Of a stretch of DNA of 64,000 nucleotides, positions 55,560-64,000 are shown one piece after another. Origin of the DNA: Seiridium cupressi (taxonomy: Eukaryota > Ascomycota > Sordariomycetes > Amphisphaeriales > Sporocadaceae); contig JARVKI010000001.1 of the NCBI GenBank assembly GCA_036674765.1, positions 372,001 to 436,000 on the forward strand, given 5' to 3'. The notes below the pieces were generated by a model. That model saw nothing but the letters and a program-made list of their open reading frames with translations, ran no database searches and was not told the origin of the DNA. Made by a program: the position numbers and the translations under genes. The number at the start of each line of letters is the position of its first letter. Position 1 is the first letter of the stretch.

Positions 55560-57659
55560 TCACACGGGGACCCCTATCTCATAACCTATCATCACCTCCG
55601 TCGATGTACCTTCCCAACCCCGTGTCCCTGCGGCAGAGATCATGAATCTACCGGTAGCGTCGATGTACAGACTAGAGATGACACCCGCTCTAGGGGGGCC
55701 GGGAACAATCAAGAATGGTGGCGGCGAGTGCTTGGAGCTCTTCTCCTCAGCTCTCAAGTCGTACAATCTCAGAATGTCGTGGGAGGCGCATATGAGGTGG
55801 CGGCCGTTCGGCATGGGTCTCACACAACTGACAGGCCCACTGCCACCGGGAAATTTGAACGTCCGCTCAGGCGTCCATCCCTTGCGGCCGCCACGGGCCT
55901 TTTCAATGCTGTATTCCTCGACAGTGCCATTTCGTCGGCCAACGTAGATCCAGTTCCCGTCGGGGGACCAGCAAGCACCCATGCACCACGGTGGTATGCC
56001 AAACCGGTTGGCAATACGCGCCACAGGGTTCGGGGCCCGGCGATCCCAGATCTTGAGAGTGCCGTCGATGGAAGCAGAAAGAAAGGTAGAGTCGGACGTC
56101 TGCGATGCGTCGTAGTGTGCCGGCAGCGGTTCTGCAAATATAGCCGAAGGAGACTGAGGAGCGGGAGCTGAGTCGAAGATTGCCGATGGAGATTGAGGTG
56201 CATCTTGTTGAGTCGAGAGGTGCTCCGTTGAGAAGTCGGTGATCTGCTCCGAAGGCTGTGTCAGATCGAAACTGGTATCGACAGCAACATCACCCCCAGC
56301 TGCTGGCTCGCCGCTGGTGGGCTCGCCGCTGATGGGGTCATTGGGAGCATCATGAGTCGGCCCATCTATAGTTGGGACGGACATATCGAAATCGGGCAGT
56401 GTAGCCTCCGCGCCAGATGGGTTCGTGCTTGGGTCCTGAGCAGTGTCCTGCATCATCGCGCGCGAAAACTCGTTATCATCATCTCCCCCGAAGTTGTCAC
56501 CGAATAAATCGTCACCAGCACCAGGGCTGCCGCCAAAGAGACTATCATGAGCCGGACTACCTTGCGCATCCATGCCTTCAACATCTGCTCCGCCATCTGT
56601 GGCGCCATTGGCGTCCCCAAAACTATCACCGACATTCCCTTTCGTCTCGCCATTTATGCCACCATTAACACCATCCAAAGAGAAATCATAGTCCCCGCTG
56701 GTAGCCGGGGCTGCATTGTTTGAGAAGAACGTGTCGCCGAGAAGATCCTCTTCGGCGGCCTCAGGTGGGATTGGCATCCCCCCCATGGGCCGCGTCTCCA
56801 AGACTGAGATCTGTCCGCCGGTCCCATCAAATTGACGCCTAACCTCGCCAGTGTTCAAGTCCCAATCGAAGATGCTCTTGTCCCAGCTACCACTTAGTAC
56901 ACTCTTCTCGTCGGCTGCAAGGTTGAGGACGCTGACGGCGTTGGTGTGCTTCTGCAGACACGTGATACGCTTGCCTTCGTCGTGCCGGACGCTCTGCAGG
57001 TTGATGCCTCCGCTCTCCAGTCCAGAGAGTAGCCACAGTGCCTGCGAGTGTACAGCAAGCGAATACACCGGACTCAGGATGAGGTCCTCGGTGCGCTGGG
57101 ACGGAGAATGTGGCTCTGCGTTTTCCCAGTAGGACAGGAGGACGCCAGCCTTCACCACGGACTCAACAAAAGGATGTCTCTGTGCTACCGTCAAGAGCTG
57201 CTTGCCATTGATGGTATCGGGACCATGGTATTTTCTGATATAGCCGTCCGAGCCGCCCGTCATCCAATATCGCAGATCCGGCGTTATAGATATCGCGTTG
57301 ATACTTGTCGCCATGGGCGCGGCCATTGTCGGGACGATATCGTAGGTGCTCGCGGTCAGGTACTCGGGACGTACTGAAGCCTGCCATCTCGGTGTTGCCG
57401 ACGGTGCAGGTGTAGCAGAGGTCCGTGTGACTACGGGTTGTGAGTCTGACGCATCGTTATTGCTACGGGACTGCTGATCTTGCGTGTTATCATCGTCGTC
57501 TTCGTTGTCCCCTTCGTCGTCGTCGTCTCCGTCGTTATCGTCGTCGTCCTGGTCATTATCCTCAGGCTGATCGTTATCCTCGGGCTCTTCAGCATCTATC
57601 ATCAGCTCATCTTCCTGTTCCTCAGAGCTGGCATTCGAGTCTCTGTCAAAGTCCTCCAT
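55560..57659 (-). CDS. SPT8: SAGA complex subunit Spt8, WD40 protein
   Basis: Single-exon protein of 699 aa, starting MEDFDRDSNASSEEQEDEL. A 65-residue acidic stretch of D/E/N follows, typical of Spt8. The WD40 region begins near residue 95 (SVRPEYLTASTYDIVP) with clear blades: RYWMTGGSDGYIRKYHG, AVSVLNLAADEKSVLSGSWD, STFLSASIDGTLKIWDRR and RHLICASHDILRLYDLR. Between blades is a long Asp/Gly/Ser-rich insert (about residues 300-490) with SLFGGSPGAGDDLFG and FGGDDDNEFSRAMMQ. Spt8 binds TBP and links SAGA to promoters, in the nucleus. The blade order and MTGGSDGYIRKYD-type motif are diagnostic, and length is near that of other filamentous-fungal Spt8 proteins. Confidence 0.92.
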   Translation of the reverse strand: MEDFDRDSNASSEEQEDELMIDAEEPEDNDQPEDNDQDDDDNDGDDDDEGDNEDDDDNTQDQQSRSNNDASDSQPVVTRTSATPAPSATPRWQASVRPEYLTASTYDIVPTMAAPMATSINAISITPDLRYWMTGGSDGYIRKYHGPDTINGKQLLTVAQRHPFVESVVKAGVLLSYWENAEPHSPSQRTEDLILSPVYSLAVHSQALWLLSGLESGGINLQSVRHDEGKRITCLQKHTNAVSVLNLAADEKSVLSGSWDKSIFDWDLNTGEVRRQFDGTGGQISVLETRPMGGMPIPPEAAEEDLLGDTFFSNNAAPATSGDYDFSLDGVNGGINGETKGNVGDSFGDANGATDGGADVEGMDAQGSPAHDSLFGGSPGAGDDLFGDNFGGDDDNEFSRAMMQDTAQDPSTNPSGAEATLPDFDMSVPTIDGPTHDAPNDPISGEPTSGEPAAGGDVAVDTSFDLTQPSEQITDFSTEHLSTQQDAPQSPSAIFDSAPAPQSPSAIFAEPLPAHYDASQTSDSTFLSASIDGTLKIWDRRAPNPVARIANRFGIPPWCMGACWSPDGNWIYVGRRNGTVEEYSIEKARGGRKGWTPERTFKFPGGSGPVSCVRPMPNGRHLICASHDILRLYDLRAEEKSSKHSPPPFLIVPGPPRAGVISSLYIDATGRFMISAAGTRGWEGTSTEVMIGYEIGVPV

Positions 57660-59411
57660 CTTTGCGCGACGGTACGACAGCAGTAGAGCGAATTACAGGA
57701 CGATTTGCCAGAGTGAAAAAGATCAAGGGTAAGAAACAGTGTTAATAGTCCATATCTATAATTGTACAAAGCTCTTTCGAACGGCACGTTGTTATGATCC
57801 TAAAACGCCATGAATTGTGGTGGTGGTTGAAACTTCTCTTACTATCTGGCTGCAAGAAGCGCGTCTTGAGCGACCGTTCGCGACTCCCATTAGTTACGGC
57901 GGGGTTGAGTACATTAGCGCCATCACCACCGTGGTATGCCGCAACCGTAGGAGGCGCCACCAACGTGAGAATATTGTAGACGTCCAAGTCAGCCTCCAAT
58001 TGCTGGATCCCCATTATTATACTTCTTATTAGTTGGCTACTGTAACAAAAAAGTTCGTGGTTGATCTGGCTTGTGAGCAACATAACATCCACTTCGTGAT
58101 TGGAAAGCCACACCCGCCACAAATCGAGCCGCCACAGATACTAGCTACCCCAGCCCTTGCAATACAGTAGGCATACTGTGGAACTAGCGCTAGTTAGTCC
58201 TGAGAGCCTCAAAGCTTGCCTAGGTCAAGCTCAGGGCCAACTATCGATTCCACCGATTCCACCGGGACTATGGAATCAAGAGTGGAGTAAGGTAAATCTT
58301 GAACGTCACCACTCTTGAAAGTCGGGATAACTTCCCAACCCAGACTGCTTTTGCCGACGTACGCCTGACGCCTGGCTTTCGGTTTTGGAGCATTTTTTTG
58401 TGTCCAAGCACCTCAATTGTTGTCGGAGGGTTTGCTCCAGGCCAAGCGATCCGTCCTCCCCTGCCCATAGCAATAATCTTCCTTGAGGTTGTACGGTCCG
58501 ATAGTGGTTTGCGTAATGATCGCTACTACCGGGGTTGTCAGATTCCACATGGGTCTAGCAGGCGTCAGGGCGTCCAGGCGTCGCTGTTCGACGATCAGTT
58601 GTGACCTGTGCGGACGCATACTGCGGAATAGATGAATATTGGGGGCGGGCTAATCAATCGGCATTCAATTCGGAGAGCTCGGCAGGTGTCGCAATGATGC
58701 CTCGACAGCTATCGAGCCAGGATGCTTTTAGATATCTTGTCACCGTCACTCTCCAGCGTTGCGTACGTGACTAGGTTTCCTTTCTTTGAAGCTAACCCCC
58801 GGTAATCCAGTCTGCAAGGTAGAAAGCCACCACCCAATGAGACGTATGGCGCAACAAGGGCCGCAAGGAACAACGGTACTGAGTGTATGAGTGGGTTTAT
58901 TTGGAATGCGCCTTCCAATCACATTTGGACCTTGTGCGCGGCAGAGTCGATTGTCCGACTATTGAGTCTGGGGTACATACATTAGGTGTAGAAAGATGCC
59001 GCCAGTAAAGCTAGATGACGAGTACATAGTCAGATCTCACAACCCTGCCCTTAACGCGCCGCCTGCAGACGGGTCACGTAATCGTCACACTTAGACACAG
59101 CACATTGCCGAGAGTCGACCGATCATTGAGTTCAGAATTCTCCATAGCCGGCGCTTCTCATTTGTCTTTTCCCTGCTGAATTTTCACTTTACTGTAATTA
59201 TGACGATATTTACAAGGCCCATCAGTGTTTGCCTCGATTCCAACTCCGGAGACGGACAGCGTCATGACTTCACTGGACCCGGTAAAAAGAATACTGGATC
59301 ATCCACGTGGCGGACGGCATAAGAAATATAAGGCTGCTCCATGCCAGTATTATCCAATGCCTTTTGACCACTCCCTCTTTATCAACACCTCGCCTACACA
59401 AAAACATAAAT
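57660..59411. other. Intergenic region
   Basis: 1.75 kb between the start codons of SPT8 (minus) and the Rds1-type gene (plus). No supported gene was seen; open frames are short and overlapping. Confidence 0.45.
59304..59331 (+). promoter_or_regulatory. Core promoter of the Rds1-type gene (E-box and TATA)
   Basis: CACGTG lies at 59304-59309 and TATAA at 59327-59331, about 85 bp before the ATG at 59412. The C/A-rich leader between them and the start is typical of a strongly expressed fungal gene. Confidence 0.45.
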
Positions 59412-60833
59412 ATGGCTTTCTCAAAAGTCTTGGTCGGAGGCAGCCTTCTGGCGCTCGCCTCGCAAGCGTTTGCTGTTCCCGTTGAACAGGAAGTCGAGAA
59501 GCGAGTTTACACAGTGCCCACAACAACATATGTATCAGATGCTCCGACCACTGTGCCTATTGTTCCTGTCACCAACGTCACTTCACATGGGCCCTTCACT
59601 GGTACGCCCACAATGACCGGCGCTCTGTCAACCACTGTGACAGCAGCCTCTGTTCCAGCTTTACCCGCAGATCCTATCAAGTATCTGTATCCTGCCGACG
59701 GAAAGCTACACGCTCCAGAGCCCGCCCCTTACACCCCTGGTGGCGGCCAAGGCGTGAATGGTTCAGCTCCTGTCTACCGACCTCAGAGTGACTTTGATTA
59801 TGAGTCACTTGCTCTTGCCCTGTACCAAGAATGGATTGAGCTCGACCTCTTCCACTGGGGTCTGGCGACTTTCAGCACAGAGGACTTCGAGGAAGCTGGT
59901 CTGAATGCCGAGGACCGTTATCTTCTCGAGTTCATGGCAGATCAGGAAGTCGGTCACGCCACTCTGTTGACCAACATTCTGGGCGCTGAGGCTCCGGTTC
60001 AGTGCACATATAACTACCCCGTCACCAACGTCCGCGAATATATTGACTTCAGCCAGAAGCTGACTCGCTTTGGAGAATCTGGAGTTTACGGATTTTTGCC
60101 TCATCTCGATTCTCGCGAGAGTGCTCAGTTGTTGCTGCAATCTATTTCTACCGAGGCACGTCAGCAAATGATCTTCCGCCAGTTTGAGGGTTTGTTCCCT
60201 ATGCCGGTGTGGTTTGAAGTCGGTGTTCCTCAGTCATGGGCCTGGACGCTGCTTGCTCCATACATCTCATCTTGTCCGGCAAACCAGACTCGACTTATCT
60301 GGCAAAACTTCCCAGCCCTCAACATTCTCAACCAGCCCAACCCAGCTCGTATCAACGGCTCAAACGTCGTAAATGAGACTACCGGCGGATACACCAACAC
60401 ACTATCAACCGCTGATATTGCTGATGGTGATTCATGCGTGAATGCTACTGAGACTGGTGTGAACTGCAGCCCTGCGATCACCCACAACCGTACCCAGCCA
60501 CTCTCGTACCCTGGCCGCAAGGTCTTCCTTTCATGGGACGCTCCTGGTCAAGCTGTTGGCCCGAATAACAGCTATGTTACTTCGACGACTGCCCCCAACC
60601 CTGTCTACGCTGCTTGGGTCACGCAGCTCAATGTCACCTACAGCCCACTCCACGATATTGTCGACAATACTGCTTGGACTATCCAGCCCAATGTCAGCGT
60701 TTACGAGGGTGATCCAGCGATTAATGGTACCATCTTCCTTGCCCTTACCGATGAACCCCTCTACCTTACGCCTTTCAACCTGTCAATGATCAACCCTCAT
60801 GTGGCTGCCCTTGGTCTTTACCAGGCTGGCTAA
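59412..60833 (+). CDS. Rds1-type secreted stress-response protein, ferritin-like
   Basis: Single-exon protein of 473 aa. The open frame runs upstream to an ATG at 59307, but the ATG at 59412 gives a proper signal peptide (MAFSKVLVGGSLLALASQAF) and follows a TATA box and leader. A dibasic KR after EQEVE may be a Kex2 site. A Thr/Pro-rich linker (residues about 35-100) precedes a ferritin-like helical domain (near residues 130-300): LALYQEWIELDLFHWGLATF, LEFMADQEVGHATLL and ISTEARQQMIFRQFEG. Its Glu/His residues match the family pattern. The C-terminal part is rich in N-glycosylation sequons. Fission yeast rds1 responds to nutrient and stress changes; the biochemical function of the family is unknown. 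Confidence 0.9.
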   Translation: MAFSKVLVGGSLLALASQAFAVPVEQEVEKRVYTVPTTTYVSDAPTTVPIVPVTNVTSHGPFTGTPTMTGALSTTVTAASVPALPADPIKYLYPADGKLHAPEPAPYTPGGGQGVNGSAPVYRPQSDFDYESLALALYQEWIELDLFHWGLATFSTEDFEEAGLNAEDRYLLEFMADQEVGHATLLTNILGAEAPVQCTYNYPVTNVREYIDFSQKLTRFGESGVYGFLPHLDSRESAQLLLQSISTEARQQMIFRQFEGLFPMPVWFEVGVPQSWAWTLLAPYISSCPANQTRLIWQNFPALNILNQPNPARINGSNVVNETTGGYTNTLSTADIADGDSCVNATETGVNCSPAITHNRTQPLSYPGRKVFLSWDAPGQAVGPNNSYVTSTTAPNPVYAAWVTQLNVTYSPLHDIVDNTAWTIQPNVSVYEGDPAINGTIFLALTDEPLYLTPFNLSMINPHVAALGLYQAG

Positions 60834-62560
60834 ATGTAGATTGAATGGCGGAACAGAGCAGATATTATATATGGAGGAGAATGATTAGAACACTTTATGT
60901 ACATTCATCGACGGCGATATGATCTAATGATAATACTATTTTGCGTATACACACGAAGTCAATCAACGATGTAGCAGTATGATTGAATATGACTATGGAT
61001 TCTGAGTATTTGATATGTTACATATGTTTTCTCTTGACCAATGTGATGTACCGCAGTCGTTGTCCGACCATTCTTCCAAGATACATCTGGCTATGTTACT
61101 AGCTAAATCGAGTTGACCTCGTCATGGTTTCCACAGCCGATGCGATCCCCCCTCCTACGACCACCGACATTCCGGCTGTGACGCCATTTGACATGGTTCA
61201 AGATATACTATAAGAGCTAGGCGTCCCCATTGAACAAGAATCTAGTTGCCACTGCTGAGATAACCTGGTAAGGGTAGATCTCCCTATCCGCGAAAAGATC
61301 GTGAGTTTGTCTTTCCCGTTGACACGAGTGCCACTCTCGAAGATGACCTGAAGCTATACACCTCATCGTTCCCTGGACGAAGGACATTGTGCCTCGTCGG
61401 TCTCGATATTGCGTGGCCAGACGTTGTTGGAAAGAAAGATTTGAAGATGACATACATGAGAAAATAGCCTAATGCATAATAAACATAGCGCATACTACAT
61501 TAAAAGTGCTACGAAGAGATGAATATCGGGGCCAAGAAGCAGATCGCCGAGGAATGAGTTATCATCATTTTACCTCGGAAAAATCTGCGAGAGCTTAACC
61601 CGTTTAGTTATGTGCCGTGAAAGGGATATTTATTTCTCGCGAGATGAAGCTCTGATATTCGCGAGCCATTAGTACGATTAATGCTCGAGTCGGTGGATAC
61701 GTCAACGAATACGTTTCCACGTCGAGCAGTAATTCGAACCTTATCGGCAAATGATTACTGGACTTCGTGGGATGGTGAAGTACCACTGATGACCGTGGCT
61801 CCAGCACTGAACTGCGTATTTCGACGCGGCATTGCACTCTGCGATCCTTCTGGAATGCCGTACCCTCCTGATTGATAGAGCGGAACGCAGGATCTATCAC
61901 GTACACGTCGACTCTTACCAAGTGGTGGTGTCCAGGTGAGGGGGCAGTTCACTATTCCTGAAATCTCAATGACGACTTCACAGTTGTCTCGCTCACATCT
62001 TTTCATGACATCTTCAATTGATAGACGTGCTTGACATTCGTGATACCATATAAAATACTGTAACTATGTTCCTGGGGATGTTGTGGCATCTCTCCTAATT
62101 TACCCTGGCCCACATCAGTGAAGCACATGAAGCAAAAGAGCCCGTGGCCCATATGGCGAACGTTGGAAGCCAGATCACTAAGCGTGCAACTCAAGTCGAG
62201 CTACCTGGTGGCCGAGATCAGTAAATAAAAGAATTTGCAAGCAGCAACGCGTCAAAGTATCTGCGTACCTGCTCCTTAGCGCGCCTGAGCTACCTGACTG
62301 ATCTGCTGCAGGTCAGGAATCCTGAATCAGCCAATCAAAATGCCCGGTTGTGTGGCTGCCTGAATTTTTAGGGGTTCCCAGAGCGCAGCCGTAAGGCCGA
62401 ATCGGGCTAGTGGCTATTTTTGAGCGCGGTGATTGGCCTGATTCCGTTTGCCTCAAGCCGTTGCCCTGCAGCAAGTATTTTGCATCTGCCTTTTTTTTGC
62501 CTGATCCCAATTCAAGGCATTAACAACTCGTGCAATCAGTAACCACCAGAGAGACCCCTC
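60834..62560. other. Gene-poor region with possible decayed coding sequence
   Basis: 1.7 kb without an intact gene. Around 61120-61468, protein-like stretches in different plus-strand frames (VTPFDMVQDIL before a stop, ELGVPIEQESS after it, and LEDDLKLYTSSFPGRR in a shifted frame) suggest a broken gene, but no family was recognised. An ATG-initiated minus-strand frame (61755..62006) is also present but unsupported. Confidence 0.35.
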
Positions 62561-63660
62561 CTACCTATTTAAGCAGGGTTTTATTCCATCCCAAGGCCAC
62601 CTCTCATCTCCCACTCTGACACAACCCATAGCTCAAGGCCAGCTTCTCCCTGGCTCTTCACCAACAGTCATCAGCTTCCAAGCCTGGCGATCTTTCCCAT
62701 CCATCCCTCGCATCCAAGCATCATCCACCTTCAGCCATCCTGACTTCCGGTCAACTTGGTTATCACCACATACCATGCATTTCATCTTCATCTTGGTATC
62801 CGCATGGAGCACCACTACCAACTGCATTGGCCATTGACTATTACCTTCTGTCGCAACTCCTGCCTTCGTCCTTTGCTTTGTGGCGCTAACCTCACCAGCT
62901 TGGCACGACCAAAACAACAAGCAACCAACGCATAGCGGCAGCAGCTTGCGAGCTCATCTTTGCTCACGCGGCAACCCCATCTCTATCTACCTTCAGCCCT
63001 CTCTACCCTCTCATGTTTGCCTTCCACCTCCCTTGCTCACACTTCGAAGATGCATCTTCAGCTTCCGCCAGTTGGCACGTCATCATCACCCCACTTTCTC
63101 ACACCTTTCACCACCTTGCCTAGTAAGGTTTTCACAAGCAAGCATGCACATTGGGACCCCAGCACCACTTCGGTGGTAGCCAATGGCTCTCCCAGCAGCG
63201 ACTCCTTGCCAGTACTGTAAGTCCAGCATGTCTCTGACATAGCATATTGGCAAGGAAGCTTGGTTTAATGCTCGTGGGACCTTGCGAAAGCATTGTGACT
63301 GATTGGCAGTTGAGCTGGGCGTGCTTGATAGACTGTGACCCGAGAAGCTGATCTTGTTGAGTCGTGCTGACCTGGTAGCTCTGGTTTGCTTCATTTGAGC
63401 CTCACAGGGACGCGATCGATTTCTCCGCGATGCGAACGCATCAGCCAGGTTGTTTCTTCCCCTCCCATCCAATTCACAATGCTGACTTTCAGGCCCTCCC
63501 ATCGCTATCACGTCGTACCATGGAGCAAGCTCTGCTATCTTCTGCAAGCAACTGATCCAGAAGAGTGCCATTAGCATCGAGCCCAAACAAGTAAGCATCA
63601 TCTCAACTTTTCAACTGACCACTGCTAATTTCTTTAACCTGCAGTAATCTTCAACCCCGC
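62561..63660 (+). promoter_or_regulatory. Probable spliced, pyrimidine-rich 5' leader of a gene beyond the right edge
   Basis: After a TATTTAAG near 62566 the plus strand is markedly C/T-rich for about 600 bp. Two intron-like segments follow: one with GTAAGT donor at about 63216 and a CTCACAG acceptor at about 63406, and one with GTAAGC donor near 63591 and a CTGCAG acceptor near 63645. Several short ATG frames lie in it. Splicing the first intron joins MALPAATPCQYW to a frame that ends at 63574 (a 66-codon upstream ORF). No main coding region is visible before the window ends. Confidence 0.4.
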
Positions 63661-64000
63661 GCTCCGAGTTTCGATCGAGACCTCAAGGCAACATCCCCAC
63701 GCCATACATACAAGTTTCACACGTCAGCTTCACAAACAACATTTGCTTTGGGCTGGGCACTGGGCGGAAGGAAAGCGGAGGGAAAAGGAAAGGAAAATGG
63801 ATTGGATTGGAGGATGCAGGAAAATTTGGGGGAAACGGTTACTGGTCTCCTGTAAATACAGATACCACAGTCTACTAACGGTCACGGAGGGGGAGTTGAC
63901 CTCTGGTCACTCCTGGGCTTGGGTGGGCCTCCGACTTCTAGCAATCTCTGCGATGCAAATACAACTACACGTTGCTCCAGCTTCTTCCAACCCAAGTTCA
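63661..64000. other. Right edge of the window, nothing identified
   Basis: The last 340 bp are G/A-rich in part (about 63770-63840) with no supported coding sequence. It is probably still the leader or an intron of the gene beyond the edge. Confidence 0.35.

Overview
This window looks like a nuclear contig from a filamentous ascomycete (Pezizomycotina, perhaps a dothideomycete). The evidence is single-gene transcripts on both strands, GT-AG introns mostly 54-95 bp long, compact genes without operons, and fungus-specific families: an ApsA/Num1 cortical anchor, an Rds1-type secreted protein, secreted intradiol dioxygenase and GPI-anchored surface proteins. No tRNA, rRNA, CRISPR array or intact transposon was recognised. 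Exon borders were set by eye from splice signals and reading-frame continuity. Starts were moved to the first in-frame ATG where the longest open frame began at a non-ATG codon.

Layout. 0-14 kb is gene-dense: a SET-domain protein, a sorbitol-dehydrogenase-type zinc ADH and an SDR oxidoreductase transcribed apart from a shared 1.3 kb intergenic region, a 73-residue two-exon protein, GNA1 (glucosamine-6-phosphate acetyltransferase), a large class 3 lipase and an intracellular GH43 enzyme. 14-24 kb is gene-poor and holds mostly surface or secreted proteins: a GPI-type protein, a single-span membrane protein, an intradiol dioxygenase and a broken proline-rich secreted-peptide frame. 24-28 kb has a cysteine-rich small protein, an NAD(P)-dependent reductase and a TauD-type dioxygenase. 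29.6-40 kb holds apsA (2,384 aa, with a 35-copy 26-residue repeat) and the splicing factor CWC24.

41.5-48 kb is a choline-to-glycine-betaine locus: choline oxidase and betaine aldehyde dehydrogenase are transcribed apart from one promoter region, and a frameshifted Dal5-type transporter pseudogene lies downstream of the oxidase. 49-60 kb holds a GH5 glycosylceramidase/sterylglucosidase, a small membrane protein, a small hydrophilic three-exon protein, the SAGA subunit SPT8 and an Rds1-type ferritin-like secreted protein. The last 3 kb has no clear gene but includes a spliced, pyrimidine-rich stretch that looks like the long 5' leader of a gene beyond the right edge.

How genes work together: the clearest functional unit is choline oxidase plus betaine aldehyde dehydrogenase, which together convert choline to the osmolyte glycine betaine. 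The polyol dehydrogenase/SDR pair may share carbon-source control, since CreA-type motifs lie between them. Most other genes are unrelated housekeeping or surface functions.
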